From: JAMXLO01 sp037201625
Lineage (GTDB): Bacteria > Pseudomonadota > Alphaproteobacteria > Acetobacterales > Acetobacteraceae
Assembly: GCA_037201625.1 (NCBI GenBank)
Contig: JBBCGR010000004.1
Location: 1,488,001-1,552,000 of the forward strand
Direction: 5' to 3'
Length of the DNA stretch: 64,000 nucleotides
The notes beneath the pieces are model-generated. The model made no database searches, had not been told where the DNA came from, and worked only from the letters and a program-made list of their open reading frames with translations. Positions 26,612 to 35,078 of the stretch are shown here, in pieces (position 1 is the first letter of the stretch; every line of letters begins with the position of its first letter). The translations under genes and the position numbers were made by a program.

Positions 26612-26696
26612 ATGGTCCTCCTACGCGCCCAAAGTGGGTGGAGCGGACCGCCTACGCCAAATTGTCGTATAAGGCATTAACATTCGCCGGCAGATT

Positions 26697-26996
26697 TCAC
26701 TGGCGGCGGGCGGCGGCCTTTTCGGCGAAACGCCGATCCCAGCCGTTCGGCCCCTCGGGCGCGGTGGCAGATCGTTGGGTGCCGAAGCCGGCGCGACTGT
26801 CGGCGACGCCATCCAGCACGTGCCGGTCCCAGGTCAGCCGGCCACCGCGGGAGCCTCGGGGGGTGCCGCGCGGCCAATCCCCGGCGCGGACTTCATCGTC
26901 GAAAACATCCACCGACACGCCAAGGTAGCGGGCCGCTTCGTCTCGCGACAGATAGCGCGGCCAATAGGGCAGGTCGGCCAGTGGCACGCGGGTCAT
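26697..26996 (-). CDS. Helix-turn-helix (AlpA/excisionase-like) phage protein
   Basis: 99 residues. WPRYLSRDEAARYLGVSVDVFDDEVRAGDWPRG (about 12-44) is a classic MerR/AlpA-type winged HTH of excisionases, followed by an Arg/Gly-rich linker RGSRGGRLTWDRHVLD. Its start overlaps the upstream gene's stop as ATGA. It is the best candidate excisionase here. Confidence 0.75.
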   Translation of the reverse strand: MTRVPLADLPYWPRYLSRDEAARYLGVSVDVFDDEVRAGDWPRGTPRGSRGGRLTWDRHVLDGVADSRAGFGTQRSATAPEGPNGWDRRFAEKAAARRQ

Positions 26997-27298
26997 TGCA
27001 ACACCCGTGGCGCTGCCAGGCGCTCAGTTGCGTGCGGCAGGCATTCGAGGATCAGCAGCCCGATCGCCGCCGCGACCGCTTCACGTTCGGCTAATGGCGC
27101 TTCAGTCGCCAGCACGGCCGCAGCCATTGCGAGCGCGAACATGCTATCGGCAGCGGTGGCGTCTGCTTCTTCGCGCAGCGCGGCGAACACCTCCAGGCTC
27201 ATATCGGCCGCGCGCGGCACGTCGCAGGCGCGCATGATCTGATCGCGCCGGCGACGCGCGGCCGTCACAAGGTCGGCGGGATCAGACTTCCGGGGCAC
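26993..27298 (-). CDS. Hypothetical phage protein, helical
   Basis: 101 residues, almost all predicted helical (AARRRRDQIMRACDVPRAADMSLEVFAALREEADATAADSM...), ending VLQ. It overlaps the DUF2303 gene end by 17 bases and the downstream HTH gene start by 4, so it belongs to a tightly coupled operon. Function not recognised. Confidence 0.65.
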   Translation of the reverse strand: MPRKSDPADLVTAARRRRDQIMRACDVPRAADMSLEVFAALREEADATAADSMFALAMAAAVLATEAPLAEREAVAAAIGLLILECLPHATERLAAPRVLQ

Positions 27299-28259
27299 CG
27301 GAGAACACCGGCAAATCGGTCTGCGACTTCACTTCGTCAACGTCCTCGTTGACCGCATCGTCAAACGACAGTTGCGGGCGATAGCGCACCACAAACCACG
27401 TGAGCTTGCTCCCGGAGAGCCGGTAGCGCAGCCGCACGGGTATCCGATACACCGGGCCACGATCGAACACGGGGATCCCGAGCAGAAAGATGCTGGGCAC
27501 CTTGAGCGGTGCGCCAGCCTCTTCCTTGTGTTCGTTCTGATAGGCCAGTTCGACCTCGCCCGATGTCAGGTTCTGCACCGAGGTAAAGCGCGCCTCTTCG
27601 GTCAGCTTCAGTCCGCGCGACAGGTCCAACAGGCGCGACGGGCCGACGAACTGACCGCCCAGCGTTTTCAGCAACTCGACCAGCTTCAGATCGGCTTCGG
27701 TCAGTGAGTCGGCGCCGGCGAGGTGATCGGGCGGTGCGATCACGTCGCCGATGCGGTCCTCCAGCCATGCGGCAAAGTCGCCATGCGACAACGCCTTGCC
27801 GTCGATCGTGGCCCACGCCTTCCACGCTTCCGACAGCGGGAAGCGATAGACGCCACGGTGTTTGCAGAACCGAGGCTCCGCGTCCTGTTCTTCTCCGGCT
27901 TCGTGGTAGTCGATGATCGCGGTGATGCTTGGCTTGTCCTGCGCGCGGTCAACGAACACGGCCGAGTTGCTGTCCTTGAAGCGGATAACCCAGGCGATGA
28001 ACGACTCCAGGTCGCTCAGTGTCGCGGTGCCGGTGCGGCGCTCTGGCCGGTCGCGGTATTCATCGACCAAGGGCTTGATGCTGCGGGCTTCCATGCCGCG
28101 CGGCAGGACCAGCACGCGCGGCGCGCCGTCGCCATCAATCTCCGGCAGTTCGATCAGCTCGGGGATATGAAAATCCTCCATGAGCTGGCGGGTGTCGGCC
28201 ACCACGCTTGACAGCGTTGCGCGCGGTGCGCCGTTGGCCGGGGCAGGCGTATCAGGCAT
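27282..28259 (-). CDS. DUF2303 family phage protein (YfdQ-like)
   Basis: 325 residues matching the layout of DUF2303 proteins: LPRGMEARSIKPLVDEYRDRPERRTGTATLSDLESFIAWVIRFKDSNSAVFVD, then TAIIDYHEAG and KHRGVYRFPLSEAWKAWATIDG. These occur in early regions of temperate phages; the role is unknown. The start follows TGAGGAGTTTGCC, a good ribosome site. Confidence 0.8.
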   Translation of the reverse strand: MPDTPAPANGAPRATLSSVVADTRQLMEDFHIPELIELPEIDGDGAPRVLVLPRGMEARSIKPLVDEYRDRPERRTGTATLSDLESFIAWVIRFKDSNSAVFVDRAQDKPSITAIIDYHEAGEEQDAEPRFCKHRGVYRFPLSEAWKAWATIDGKALSHGDFAAWLEDRIGDVIAPPDHLAGADSLTEADLKLVELLKTLGGQFVGPSRLLDLSRGLKLTEEARFTSVQNLTSGEVELAYQNEHKEEAGAPLKVPSIFLLGIPVFDRGPVYRIPVRLRYRLSGSKLTWFVVRYRPQLSFDDAVNEDVDEVKSQTDLPVFSGAPEV

Positions 28260-28289
28260 GGCAAACTCCTCAGTTTGGGGATGGAACGG

Positions 28290-28814
28290 CTAGGCGAACA
28301 GATCCCACTGCGCCGGCGGTGCCGGCGGCGGGCGCGGTGCAACGTTGTAGTCAGGAACAAAGAAACCGCGCTGGCCGCGACACGCACGGAAGGGCAGCGG
28401 GTGCGCGTTGCGGATGACGAAGCCGAACGGCCCGCCAAACCATCGCGACGTGCTGGCAGTCACGCAATCAACGATCTCCGCCGCGCCGATGATGCCGCCA
28501 TGATCGAGTGCAACGGCGGGCCGAGGGATGTCCGGCCATTCCCAATCGGTCACGTCGGGATCGTGCTTCAGTCCGGTATGGATCAGCACGGGGCCGCGGA
28601 ACTTCGTGGCCCAGGTGCGGTTCTCGACGTCCTTGTGCCCGGCGGCGATCAGCCACGCCCAAGGCTGCATGATCGACAACGCGCTCATGCAGGCGCTGCA
28701 CAGATCGGCCGCGACCCAGTTGCAGGGTTGCCCGGTGCGCTTCACACAGCCGGTGCAATCGCTATCGGTGCATCCGCACTTGCGGCAGGTCCGCACGGTG
28801 TCGCACGTAAGCAT
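28290..28814 (-). CDS. ASCH-like domain protein with N-terminal cysteine-rich segment
   Basis: 174 residues. The first 43 residues hold nine cysteines (CRKCGCTDSDCTGC ... CNW ... CSAC), a likely zinc-binding ribbon. From about residue 46, ALSIMQPWAWLIAAGHKDVENRTW and PVLIHTGLKHD are typical of ASCH/PUA-like nucleic-acid-binding domains of phages. The Zn-ribbon plus ASCH combination suggests binding to RNA or modified bases. It lies in the early leftward operon. Confidence 0.75.
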   Translation of the reverse strand: MLTCDTVRTCRKCGCTDSDCTGCVKRTGQPCNWVAADLCSACMSALSIMQPWAWLIAAGHKDVENRTWATKFRGPVLIHTGLKHDPDVTDWEWPDIPRPAVALDHGGIIGAAEIVDCVTASTSRWFGGPFGFVIRNAHPLPFRACRGQRGFFVPDYNVAPRPPPAPPAQWDLFA

Positions 28815-28817
28815 CGG

Positions 28818-29171
28818 TCAGCTCACCGTGCGCGCCGGGCCGGGCGCGGCGTTGACATCGCGGAACGGCAGATCGGGCTGGCGCGGGTTGTGGCGGCTAA
28901 GGTTGTTCTCCGGCGTCACCCAGAAGATTGACCGGCCGCGCGGCCGTTTCGGCGTCTTGCTCACGATGTCGGCGCGCACTTCGACCACGCCATCGGACAG
29001 CACAAAGTCGAATGTCACAGTGAGCTTGCCGGCGGCGCGCGACTGGCCGACGGTGCGGCCTTCGTGCAGTTCGGCAATCAGGTTTTGCAGTTGCCGCGAC
29101 AAGTCGGCATGCAGCTCGCCGTCCTCGATTTCGGCGATGAACGTGCCGAACGAACGAACTTGATCGCTCAT
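28818..29171 (-). CDS. Conserved-looking phage hypothetical protein
   Basis: 117 residues. FGTFIAEIEDGELHADLSRQLQNLIAELH forms an amphipathic first half, then KLTVTFDFVLSDGVVEVRADI, a beta hairpin. No known catalytic motif. The start overlaps the ParB-like gene stop by 4 bases (ATGA). Similar small proteins accompany DUF2303 genes in phage early operons, so a joint role is possible. Confidence 0.65.
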   Translation of the reverse strand: MSDQVRSFGTFIAEIEDGELHADLSRQLQNLIAELHEGRTVGQSRAAGKLTVTFDFVLSDGVVEVRADIVSKTPKRPRGRSIFWVTPENNLSRHNPRQPDLPFRDVNAAPGPARTVS

Positions 29172-30061
29172 GGCGTGTCCCCTGGCGGCGCTAGGATTGG
29201 CGGGAAACCCTGGGAACCGCGATCGGTATCAGTCACGCGAAGCAGGTTCACGGGGCGGTGTTGCACCCATGCGTTCCACGACTTCACGACCAGGATCAGG
29301 CGGTCGCTGGTCGGGACCTTGGCGCGCGACAAAGCTTCTTGCACGAGCCGTTCGTGTAGCCGTCGCGCGGGGTTGTTCGGTTCCCCTTGTCCTTCATCAA
29401 CGGCGAGGGCGAATGCATGTGCGGTGTCGGCGTCGGTGCGGCGGATAAATAGCGCGATGGCGCTGCCGAACCAGGGACGTTGCAGGACCACCAGGTTGAG
29501 CGATTTTAGGATGGCCGCTGCGGCGCTGACCGCCGGCACGGACTCGATGAGTTTCCGGAGTTCTGCCGGTTCGACCGGATGGCCAGCTTGCGCGATGCTG
29601 CCGTGGTCGAAGTGCCATACCACCTTGGCTATCGCGGCGCAGGCTTTCGGATTTTCAACGCCGCCGATATGCAGGATGTCCGCGGTCGAGCGGCGGCGGG
29701 CGCCGCCGGTGGCCACGAAGGCAGCGCGCTCGATCCCAAATCTCACGTCGCACACAGTGGAGATGCCGGTTTGTAGGATGGCTGTCAGGCGGTGTTGACC
29801 GTCGTTAAGGATGCCTTCGCGGCTCACGATGATCGGTTCGCCAGTGTTCACCCATAGGTCGCGTTCGAGGATGGCAGAGAAGCGAGCAATGTCGATTTTC
29901 GATAGCGAACGGTTGCTTGTGTTCAATTTCAGCAGCCATTCGGCAACGGCCGGTGTGACCACGCCAGTTCTCGTGCCGGTGAAGCTGGTCACGAGGTCAA
30001 GCAACTCGTCCTCGGTGGACGCGATCGGCAGAACTCTCGCCGGGCGAGCGACCTGGTTCAT
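29168..30061 (-). CDS. ParB-like nuclease-fold phage protein
   Basis: 297 residues from ATG 30061, with GGAGG 9 bases upstream; a longer frame exists but lacks a better start. GEPIIVSREGILNDGQHRLTAI (about 75-95) is the ParB/sulfiredoxin-type signature containing the conserved GQHR. The rest is helical. Such phage proteins may hydrolyse nucleotides or bind DNA; ParA is absent, so it is unlikely to be a partition system. Confidence 0.7.
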   Translation of the reverse strand: MNQVARPARVLPIASTEDELLDLVTSFTGTRTGVVTPAVAEWLLKLNTSNRSLSKIDIARFSAILERDLWVNTGEPIIVSREGILNDGQHRLTAILQTGISTVCDVRFGIERAAFVATGGARRRSTADILHIGGVENPKACAAIAKVVWHFDHGSIAQAGHPVEPAELRKLIESVPAVSAAAAILKSLNLVVLQRPWFGSAIALFIRRTDADTAHAFALAVDEGQGEPNNPARRLHERLVQEALSRAKVPTSDRLILVVKSWNAWVQHRPVNLLRVTDTDRGSQGFPPILAPPGDTP

Positions 30062-30600
30062 GTATATGCACCTCCATGCATGGGCCGGGGCCTCCACCCG
30101 CGCGCCAGATCAAGCCGGCAGTCATCGGCCGTCCCGACGGTCGCGCCGTCCTCGCTGCATGTGTGGTCGCGGCACTTCGCGCACTCGCCGCACAGTGCAG
30201 CGGGCGCACCTGCAGCACCGGCCCAATCCTGCAACGATCGCCAATCGATCGGCAGCCCGGCAGTCTCAGCGGCGGCAACGCCTTGCATCATCCCGAGCGT
30301 GACGCCGAGATCGCCATACACGGCGCACAGCTCGCCGACGCTGCCCCACGCCAGCCCGGCATCGATGCCGACTTGGCGCAACGCGTTGTCGCCGTCGTCA
30401 AACCAGGTGGCGCGCGCGTGCATCACCTGCGGCTGGGTATAGAGCAGGTGCGACGCGAACGGCGCTTCGCCGCGGGCGAGGCAATCGCGCAACGCGGCGC
30501 GTGCATAGGCAATGTGGCGAAGGAACGCGGCCGGGTCCGGCGTGCGGTAGGGTGACTCCACGATCACCCGGCGCGGCCGACCTGGTTGTGCGGCGGTCAT
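30058..30600 (-). CDS. Nucleoside deoxyribosyltransferase-like (DUF4406/DUF7768-type) phage protein
   Basis: 180 residues from ATG 30600, overlapping the upstream stop as ATGA. VIVESPYRTPDP (about 12-23), AYARAALRDCLARGEAPFASHLLYTQ (about 30-55) and the later GLAWGSVGELCAVYGD follow the pattern of the small Rossmann-like deoxyribosyltransferase/SLOG-related family found in phages. A C-terminal CGECAKCRDHTC could bind zinc. A nucleotide-metabolism role is inferred from the fold. Confidence 0.65.
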   Translation of the reverse strand: MTAAQPGRPRRVIVESPYRTPDPAAFLRHIAYARAALRDCLARGEAPFASHLLYTQPQVMHARATWFDDGDNALRQVGIDAGLAWGSVGELCAVYGDLGVTLGMMQGVAAAETAGLPIDWRSLQDWAGAAGAPAALCGECAKCRDHTCSEDGATVGTADDCRLDLARGWRPRPMHGGAYT

Positions 30601-30878
30601 GCAGCGGCCAGTTGCGCGGCGCGTTCCCGTGCAATGCCGGCAAGCGTGCGCAGCCCGCGCACGTGCGGCGTGAAGATGGGCAGAGGTTCGGCGGTCAGGG
30701 AGATGTGGCCGATAAGCTCCTCGAGCGCGTCGGCGAGACAGAACAGCGCATCGGGCGTTGTGTGCGGGTTGACCATCGCCAGCCCGACCACGTGACGGAA
30801 CCACGGGTTGATGCCGGGCGCGGCGACGGCCAGCAACTCGCCGACGTCGATCAGCGCGATTGCGGCTGGCGCGTTCAT
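30597..30878 (-). CDS. Hypothetical phage protein
   Basis: 93 residues with Ala/Leu-rich helices (AIALIDVGELLAVAAPGINPWFRHVVGLAMVN). No signal or motif recognised. ATGA overlaps on both sides tie it to its neighbours in the leftward operon. Confidence 0.6.
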   Translation of the reverse strand: MNAPAAIALIDVGELLAVAAPGINPWFRHVVGLAMVNPHTTPDALFCLADALEELIGHISLTAEPLPIFTPHVRGLRTLAGIARERAAQLAAA

Positions 30879-30994
30879 CGCACGGCCGCCGCAAGTGTCG
30901 CGACCATCCAGACCAGCGCGGGCAAGTTATGGAATGCCTCTAGCCCAAGGCAAGCGCCGGCCAGCGTATGTATCACCATCGCGGCGTGTTCCAT
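30875..30994 (-). CDS. 39-residue small protein, first gene of the leftward operon
   Basis: ATG 30994 has a strong GGGAGG 6-9 bases upstream (CGGGAGGTGTTCCG), and its TGA overlaps the next ATG. The peptide MEHAAMVIHTLAGACLGLEA continues to a hydrophobic C-terminal half (LPALVWMVATLAAAV), so it may be a small membrane protein. The coupling and ribosome site make it credible despite its size. Confidence 0.55.
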   Translation of the reverse strand: MEHAAMVIHTLAGACLGLEAFHNLPALVWMVATLAAAVR

Positions 30995-31022
30995 CGGAAC
31001 ACCTCCCGCTGTCGATGTTGCA

Positions 31023-31068
31023 CCTACAGGAAAACCGTGGTCAAGCCTGTTTTTCTCCTGAAGGAAAA
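31023..31068. promoter_or_regulatory. Candidate operator pair and promoter of the leftward operon
   Basis: CCTACAGGAAAA (31023-31034) and CCTGAAGGAAAA (31057-31068) are two copies of CCTRMAGGAAAA, 34 bases apart, about three helical turns. Between them, on the minus strand, lies TTGACC (31044-31039), a good -35 element for the operon that starts at 30994. They lie between the CI-like gene and the early leftward genes, where a repressor would be expected to bind. Confidence 0.45.
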
Positions 31069-31087
31069 TCTGCTGGGCGCTTGATGT

Positions 31088-31486
31088 CTACTGGCGCGTA
31101 CTCCGCTTCCCGCGTCTGGGCGCGGGCGAGGTTTCTTCCGGGGCAACGTGTTCGGTTACCGCAGGCAGAAATTTCGTTCCCAGGTCAATCCAGGCCTGGA
31201 CCGTCGCCGGGTCGCCTTGCGTCACGATGCGGAACGCAATCCGCAGCTTGTCGACGTCGCCCTGATCGGCCGGATCGAACAGCAACGCGGCAGGGTCTGT
31301 TTCAAAAAGCCTAGCCAGCCTCTGCAAAGTTTCGATACTCACTGGCGCCCTCCCCACTTCCCATTTATGGACACTGGAAGTTGCGACGCCCATCTTTTTT
31401 GCAACCTCCTGTAGTGTCAAGCCCGCCTGCTGTCGCCACATCCTCAGGCTGGGTATCGGCGTGAGGTCGCGCTTTTGATTGGCCAC
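31088..31486 (-). CDS. CI-like XRE-family repressor
   Basis: 132 residues. The HTH reads SLRMWRQQAGLTLQEVAKKMGVATSSVHKWEVGRAPVSIETLQRLARLF (about 13-61). The C-terminal part is helical (DVDKLRIAFRIVTQGDPATVQAWIDLG) with a basic tail; no LexA-type Ser-Lys peptidase is visible, so induction would not use RecA-driven self-cleavage. Divergent to the Cro-like gene at 31669, it fits the lysogeny-maintenance repressor. Confidence 0.8.
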   Translation of the reverse strand: MANQKRDLTPIPSLRMWRQQAGLTLQEVAKKMGVATSSVHKWEVGRAPVSIETLQRLARLFETDPAALLFDPADQGDVDKLRIAFRIVTQGDPATVQAWIDLGTKFLPAVTEHVAPEETSPAPRRGKRSTRQ

Positions 31487-31668
31487 TGGAGCAAAATCCC
31501 TAAAAGGGTGACAACAGGTTAGTACCCGGCACTGGGAGCCGGCGGTCGCGGGGGAGGTTCTGGCTGGACATCGTTCCTGTCTGCCATATTTTCTCTAATC
31601 CGCCAAATTCCAGTCCCGAGGAAATTGAGTAGTTGTCGTGTCAGGCAAAATCTCGCTAGGCTGGCAGG
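31487..31668. promoter_or_regulatory. Lysis-lysogeny switch region between divergent regulators
   Basis: 182 bases, clearly AT-richer than its neighbours. It contains the palindrome CCCTAAAAGGG (31498-31508), 11 bases from the repressor start, and two copies of GCAAAATCYC (31491-31500 and 31645-31654) at the two ends of the region. These are operator candidates. A weak promoter-like pair TTGTCG/TAGGCT precedes the rightward gene. Confidence 0.5.
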
Positions 31669-31902
31669 ATGACGCTGGACCAGTATCTCACCGACAGGGG
31701 GATGACGCTGGAGGCGTTCGCCGGCCAGCTCGGCGAGGCGATCGGCGAGCGCGTCTATGTCTCCACCGTGTGGAAGTGGCGGCGCGGCAAGGCGGTGCCG
31801 CGTCCGCGCGTGATCCTCGCCATCGAGGAGCTGACAGAGAACCAGGTCACCGCGCGGGACATCATCGCGGTGTGCGCTGCCAACGAACCGGCGGCAGCAT
31901 GA
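31669..31902 (+). CDS. Cro-like HTH protein
   Basis: 77 residues. LDQYLTDRGMTLEAFAGQLGEAI then VYVSTVWKWRRGKAVPRPRVILAIEELT matches a short Cro/YdaS-like HTH. It is the first gene rightward of the switch and precedes the replication genes; its stop overlaps a tiny frame at 31899. It probably represses the repressor promoter; inferred from position. Confidence 0.75.
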   Translation: MTLDQYLTDRGMTLEAFAGQLGEAIGERVYVSTVWKWRRGKAVPRPRVILAIEELTENQVTARDIIAVCAANEPAAA

Positions 31903-31970
31903 CGCGGCGGCACGCCGTGCCGCTACCCCACATCGACCCGGCGCCTCGCACGGGTCGCCCGGCGCCATGA
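31899..31970 (+). CDS. Possible 23-residue coupling peptide
   Basis: ATG 31899 overlaps the Cro-like stop as ATGA, and its own TGA overlaps the primase start as ATGA. The peptide is Pro/Arg-rich with no similarity I recognise. It would bridge two genes with no gap, so it may serve only to keep ribosomes coupled. Confidence 0.35.
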   Translation: MTRRHAVPLPHIDPAPRTGRPAP

Positions 31971-33265
31971 CGAAGCAGCTTAGCGCGGCCGAGTGGCGCG
32001 AGATGACCGACGAACTGGTCGCCGCGTTGCGTGCGCGTATTGATGATCTCGCACGCGCGTTGCTCGGTGATCCTAACAAGGCCATGAGCAGCAAGCGTGA
32101 ACTGCGGTTCGGCAGCAAGGGCGCGTTGTGCGTCTGGATTGCTGGCCCGAAACGTGGCGGCTGGGCCGACTTCAGCGGCGACGCCAAGGGTAGCCCGCTC
32201 GGTCTGATCCGCTTTGCCCAGGGGTGCGAGTTCTGGCCGGCCGTGACATGGGCGCGCGCCTGGCTCGGCTGGCCGGACGATGACGGCAACGTGCCCGACG
32301 CGCCGGCGCCACGGCCGGAGCCGCCGCCGGCGGACGAAGCGCCGGTCGATGACGCGGCGGACGCGGAGCGGCGGGCGGAGATCGCCCGGCGCTTCTGGCA
32401 TGACTCCGGGCCGGTGCGCGGCACCGTCGGCGAGCGCTACCTGATCGACGTGCGCAAGATCCCGGCGCCGTCTCGGGGCTGGCCCGAGGCGGTGCGGTTC
32501 CATCGCAACACGCGAAGCCTGATCCTCGCCGCCACTACAGCCGACGATACGGTGCGCGCGGTGCAGATGGTTCGCCTGACACCATCGGCGCGCGTGGTGC
32601 AGCGGGAGGACGGCGGCAAGCTGAAGATTACGCGCGGCTCATTCGCCGGCGTCGCGGTGCGGTTGCCGTCGCACCAGGCGGCCGGCGCGTTGCTGCTGGC
32701 CGAGGGACCGGAGACCGGGCTTTCGGTATGGCGCGCGACGGGCTGCGAAACTTGGGTGCTGTGCGGCAGCATGTCGCGTATCGACGCGGGCATGCTGCCG
32801 CGCGGGCGCATGGTGATCGTGTGCGCCGACGATGATCTGTTGAACCATCCTGATCCGCGCAAGCTCGCGGCAGCGCGGGCGCTGGCCAAGGCGGTGCAAG
32901 CGTGGCGCGCGGCCGGTGTATGGCTAGCCGTAGCTACGCCCAGCGTCGAGCGGCGGCAGGACAAATCGGACTTCAACGATCTGTTGCAGGCATCGGGGCT
33001 GGCGGCGGTGCGTGCGCGCCTTGTCGCCATCGGCGAGACGATGGCGGCGGAGCGCCGGGCGCACGCGTTGCGCGGCATCGCCCGCGCTATCGATCCGCTG
33101 CTGCTCGCCCGGCGCCCCAGTGCCGAAATTTTCGCCGAGGCAGAACGGGTCAACGCTGAGTGCGGCGCCGCACTGCTGCCTGACCAGGTGCGCAAGGCAT
33201 GCACCGACGCGTTGATTGACCGCCTGCGCCGTGACGGCAGGCGACGCCGGAGGGTCGCAGCATGA
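31967..33265 (+). CDS. Phage primase-like protein with Toprim domain
   Basis: 432 residues. The N-terminal part (LRFGSKGALCVWIAGPKRGGWADFSGD) is arranged like a phage primase zinc-binding domain but lacks the cysteines. The Toprim domain follows: LLLAEGPETGLSVWRATG (glutamate near 246), then MVIVCADDD (about 282-289), with DFNDLLQ near 332. It should make RNA primers or assist the helicase encoded next. The stop overlaps the next start as ATGA. Confidence 0.8.
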   Translation: MTKQLSAAEWREMTDELVAALRARIDDLARALLGDPNKAMSSKRELRFGSKGALCVWIAGPKRGGWADFSGDAKGSPLGLIRFAQGCEFWPAVTWARAWLGWPDDDGNVPDAPAPRPEPPPADEAPVDDAADAERRAEIARRFWHDSGPVRGTVGERYLIDVRKIPAPSRGWPEAVRFHRNTRSLILAATTADDTVRAVQMVRLTPSARVVQREDGGKLKITRGSFAGVAVRLPSHQAAGALLLAEGPETGLSVWRATGCETWVLCGSMSRIDAGMLPRGRMVIVCADDDLLNHPDPRKLAAARALAKAVQAWRAAGVWLAVATPSVERRQDKSDFNDLLQASGLAAVRARLVAIGETMAAERRAHALRGIARAIDPLLLARRPSAEIFAEAERVNAECGAALLPDQVRKACTDALIDRLRRDGRRRRRVAA

Positions 33266-35076
33266 ACGATGACGAAGACGAAGCCTGGCAGCGGTATGAC
33301 GCGGCCGGCGACGGCGGCGACGGCCTGCCGCCTGATGGGGAGTTGCGCGGGCCGATCGGTGATCCGCGCCCGGAATGTCCGATCGTGTGCCTTGGCGGGC
33401 GCGATGGCGTTTATCACTTCCTCGACGCACGCGGCGAGCATCGCGCGCTCACCGCGCGCCAGCTCGGCAGCCGGTCGGAACAGTCGGCGCTGTTCTGCGG
33501 CGATCTCACGTGGCGCTGGCGCTACTTCCCGAAGCTGGCGAAGCAGAAGGTGGCCGGCGGCGAGTCGCGCTTGGTCGTTGTCGGCTATTCAGTCGTGGCA
33601 ACGGCCGAATGGCTGCTGGCGGAGTGTTCGCACGAACCGATATTCGGCGCCCAGGTGGTGATCCGCCGCGCCGGCGTGTGGCAGGGCGAGACTGGCGAGC
33701 CGGTCGCGCATTGCGGCGACGAACTGCTGATCGATGACCGTTGGCTGTCGGCGGGATTGCGCACGGGCAACATCGTGTGGGTTGCCGACTCGCCGGTTGC
33801 GCGGCCGGGTGAGGCCTGCGGCGTCGATGTCGCGCGATATATACAGCAGCAGCTACAAGAATATTGGACGTTTCGCTACGGCGGCGGTGCCATCGCCTAT
33901 CTCGGCGTCCTCGGTTCGGCATATCTCGGCGCGGTGTCGCGTTGGCGGCCGAATGTGTTCCTTGGCGGCAGTCCTGGCACCGGCAAGAGCAAGTTGCTCG
34001 ACGCGGGGCGCGCGATGATGCCGCTGCACAACTATACGACCGACACGACGAAGGCCGGGCTTGAGCAGGCGGTCACTGGTCGCGCCATGCCATCGTTCAT
34101 CGACGAGGCGTCGGACCAGCAGGACCAGCGCGGCGCGCAAACCTTGCTCAACCTCACGTTGGCCAGCACTGGCGATGAAGGCGCCAAGGTCGCGCGCGGC
34201 ACCGCGGACGGCGCGGGGCGATCGTCCAGTGTCCTCGGTTCGTTCATCATGGCATCGGTCGCGCCGCCGGAAATGCAGCCGCAGCATTGGGCGCGCGTCG
34301 TGCTGGTTGACTTGATCTCGCCCGAGGCGGGCGAGGATCACTTGGCGCAGATGGATGCGCTGATCGCGTATTGCCGCGAGCAAGGTCCGGCGCTGTGGCG
34401 CCGTGCGATCGTCGGTTTCAAGCGTTACCATCTGGCGCTGGCGGTGTTCCGCGATGCGTTGGGGCGCACCGGCTGCGCACCGCGCCAGATGGACCAGCTC
34501 GGCGCGATCCTGGCCGGTTGGTGGATACTGACCGATGACGGCGTGCCTGACGACCGCGAAGCAATCAACGGCGTCGCCGCCATCGCCGATTTCCGCCAGT
34601 CGGCGGATGAAATCGCCAACTTGGGCGCGGGCAGGCAGGTGGCCGAGCATCTGGCCACGTCCCGGCTTGAAGGCGACCGCAGCAGCGAGAAATGGCCGGT
34701 GGCCGAGATGTGCCTGCGGGTCTGGGAAACCCGCACAGATCCCGAGTCGGGCGAGCGCATCGGCGATCTCGACAACAGCTGGCAGGACCGGCTTGGCCGG
34801 AACGGCATGCGCGCGGTGCGGGCCGATCAGCTTGTTGACCGGCGCAGCGGCAGGCAGGTGGCACGCGGCGGTCCTGGCGATGGGCTGTGGATCGCCTATC
34901 GGTCGGCGCCGGTCCTCAAGTTGTTCGCTGAAACAGGCTGGGCCGGGCAACGCTGGCGGTTCCTGCTGCGCGGTCTGCCGAGCGTCAAGGAAGCAGCCAG
35001 TTCGGTGCGCATCGGCGACATCAACGTGCGTTGTGCGGTGTGGATTTCCCGCGCCGACCTGACCGGGGAGGAATGA
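33262..35076 (+). CDS. Phage replicative helicase/ATPase (DUF927-like)
   Basis: 604 residues. Walker A is GGSPGTGKSKLLD (about 233-245). FIDEASDQQDQRG (about 279-291) is the Walker B-like site and ends in the sensor-like SSSVLGSFIMASVAPPE. The preceding 200 residues resemble the DUF927 primase-helicase domain. Paired with the Toprim protein it forms the replication initiation unit of the prophage. The repeat cluster expected of an origin begins 13 bases after its stop. Confidence 0.8.
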   Translation: MNDDEDEAWQRYDAAGDGGDGLPPDGELRGPIGDPRPECPIVCLGGRDGVYHFLDARGEHRALTARQLGSRSEQSALFCGDLTWRWRYFPKLAKQKVAGGESRLVVVGYSVVATAEWLLAECSHEPIFGAQVVIRRAGVWQGETGEPVAHCGDELLIDDRWLSAGLRTGNIVWVADSPVARPGEACGVDVARYIQQQLQEYWTFRYGGGAIAYLGVLGSAYLGAVSRWRPNVFLGGSPGTGKSKLLDAGRAMMPLHNYTTDTTKAGLEQAVTGRAMPSFIDEASDQQDQRGAQTLLNLTLASTGDEGAKVARGTADGAGRSSSVLGSFIMASVAPPEMQPQHWARVVLVDLISPEAGEDHLAQMDALIAYCREQGPALWRRAIVGFKRYHLALAVFRDALGRTGCAPRQMDQLGAILAGWWILTDDGVPDDREAINGVAAIADFRQSADEIANLGAGRQVAEHLATSRLEGDRSSEKWPVAEMCLRVWETRTDPESGERIGDLDNSWQDRLGRNGMRAVRADQLVDRRSGRQVARGGPGDGLWIAYRSAPVLKLFAETGWAGQRWRFLLRGLPSVKEAASSVRIGDINVRCAVWISRADLTGEE

Positions 35077-35078
35077 AC

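Noticed and set aside
29168..30061. Plasmid-style ParAB partition system
   Set aside because: No ParA-type ATPase or parS-like array nearby; the protein has only the ParB-like fold motif.
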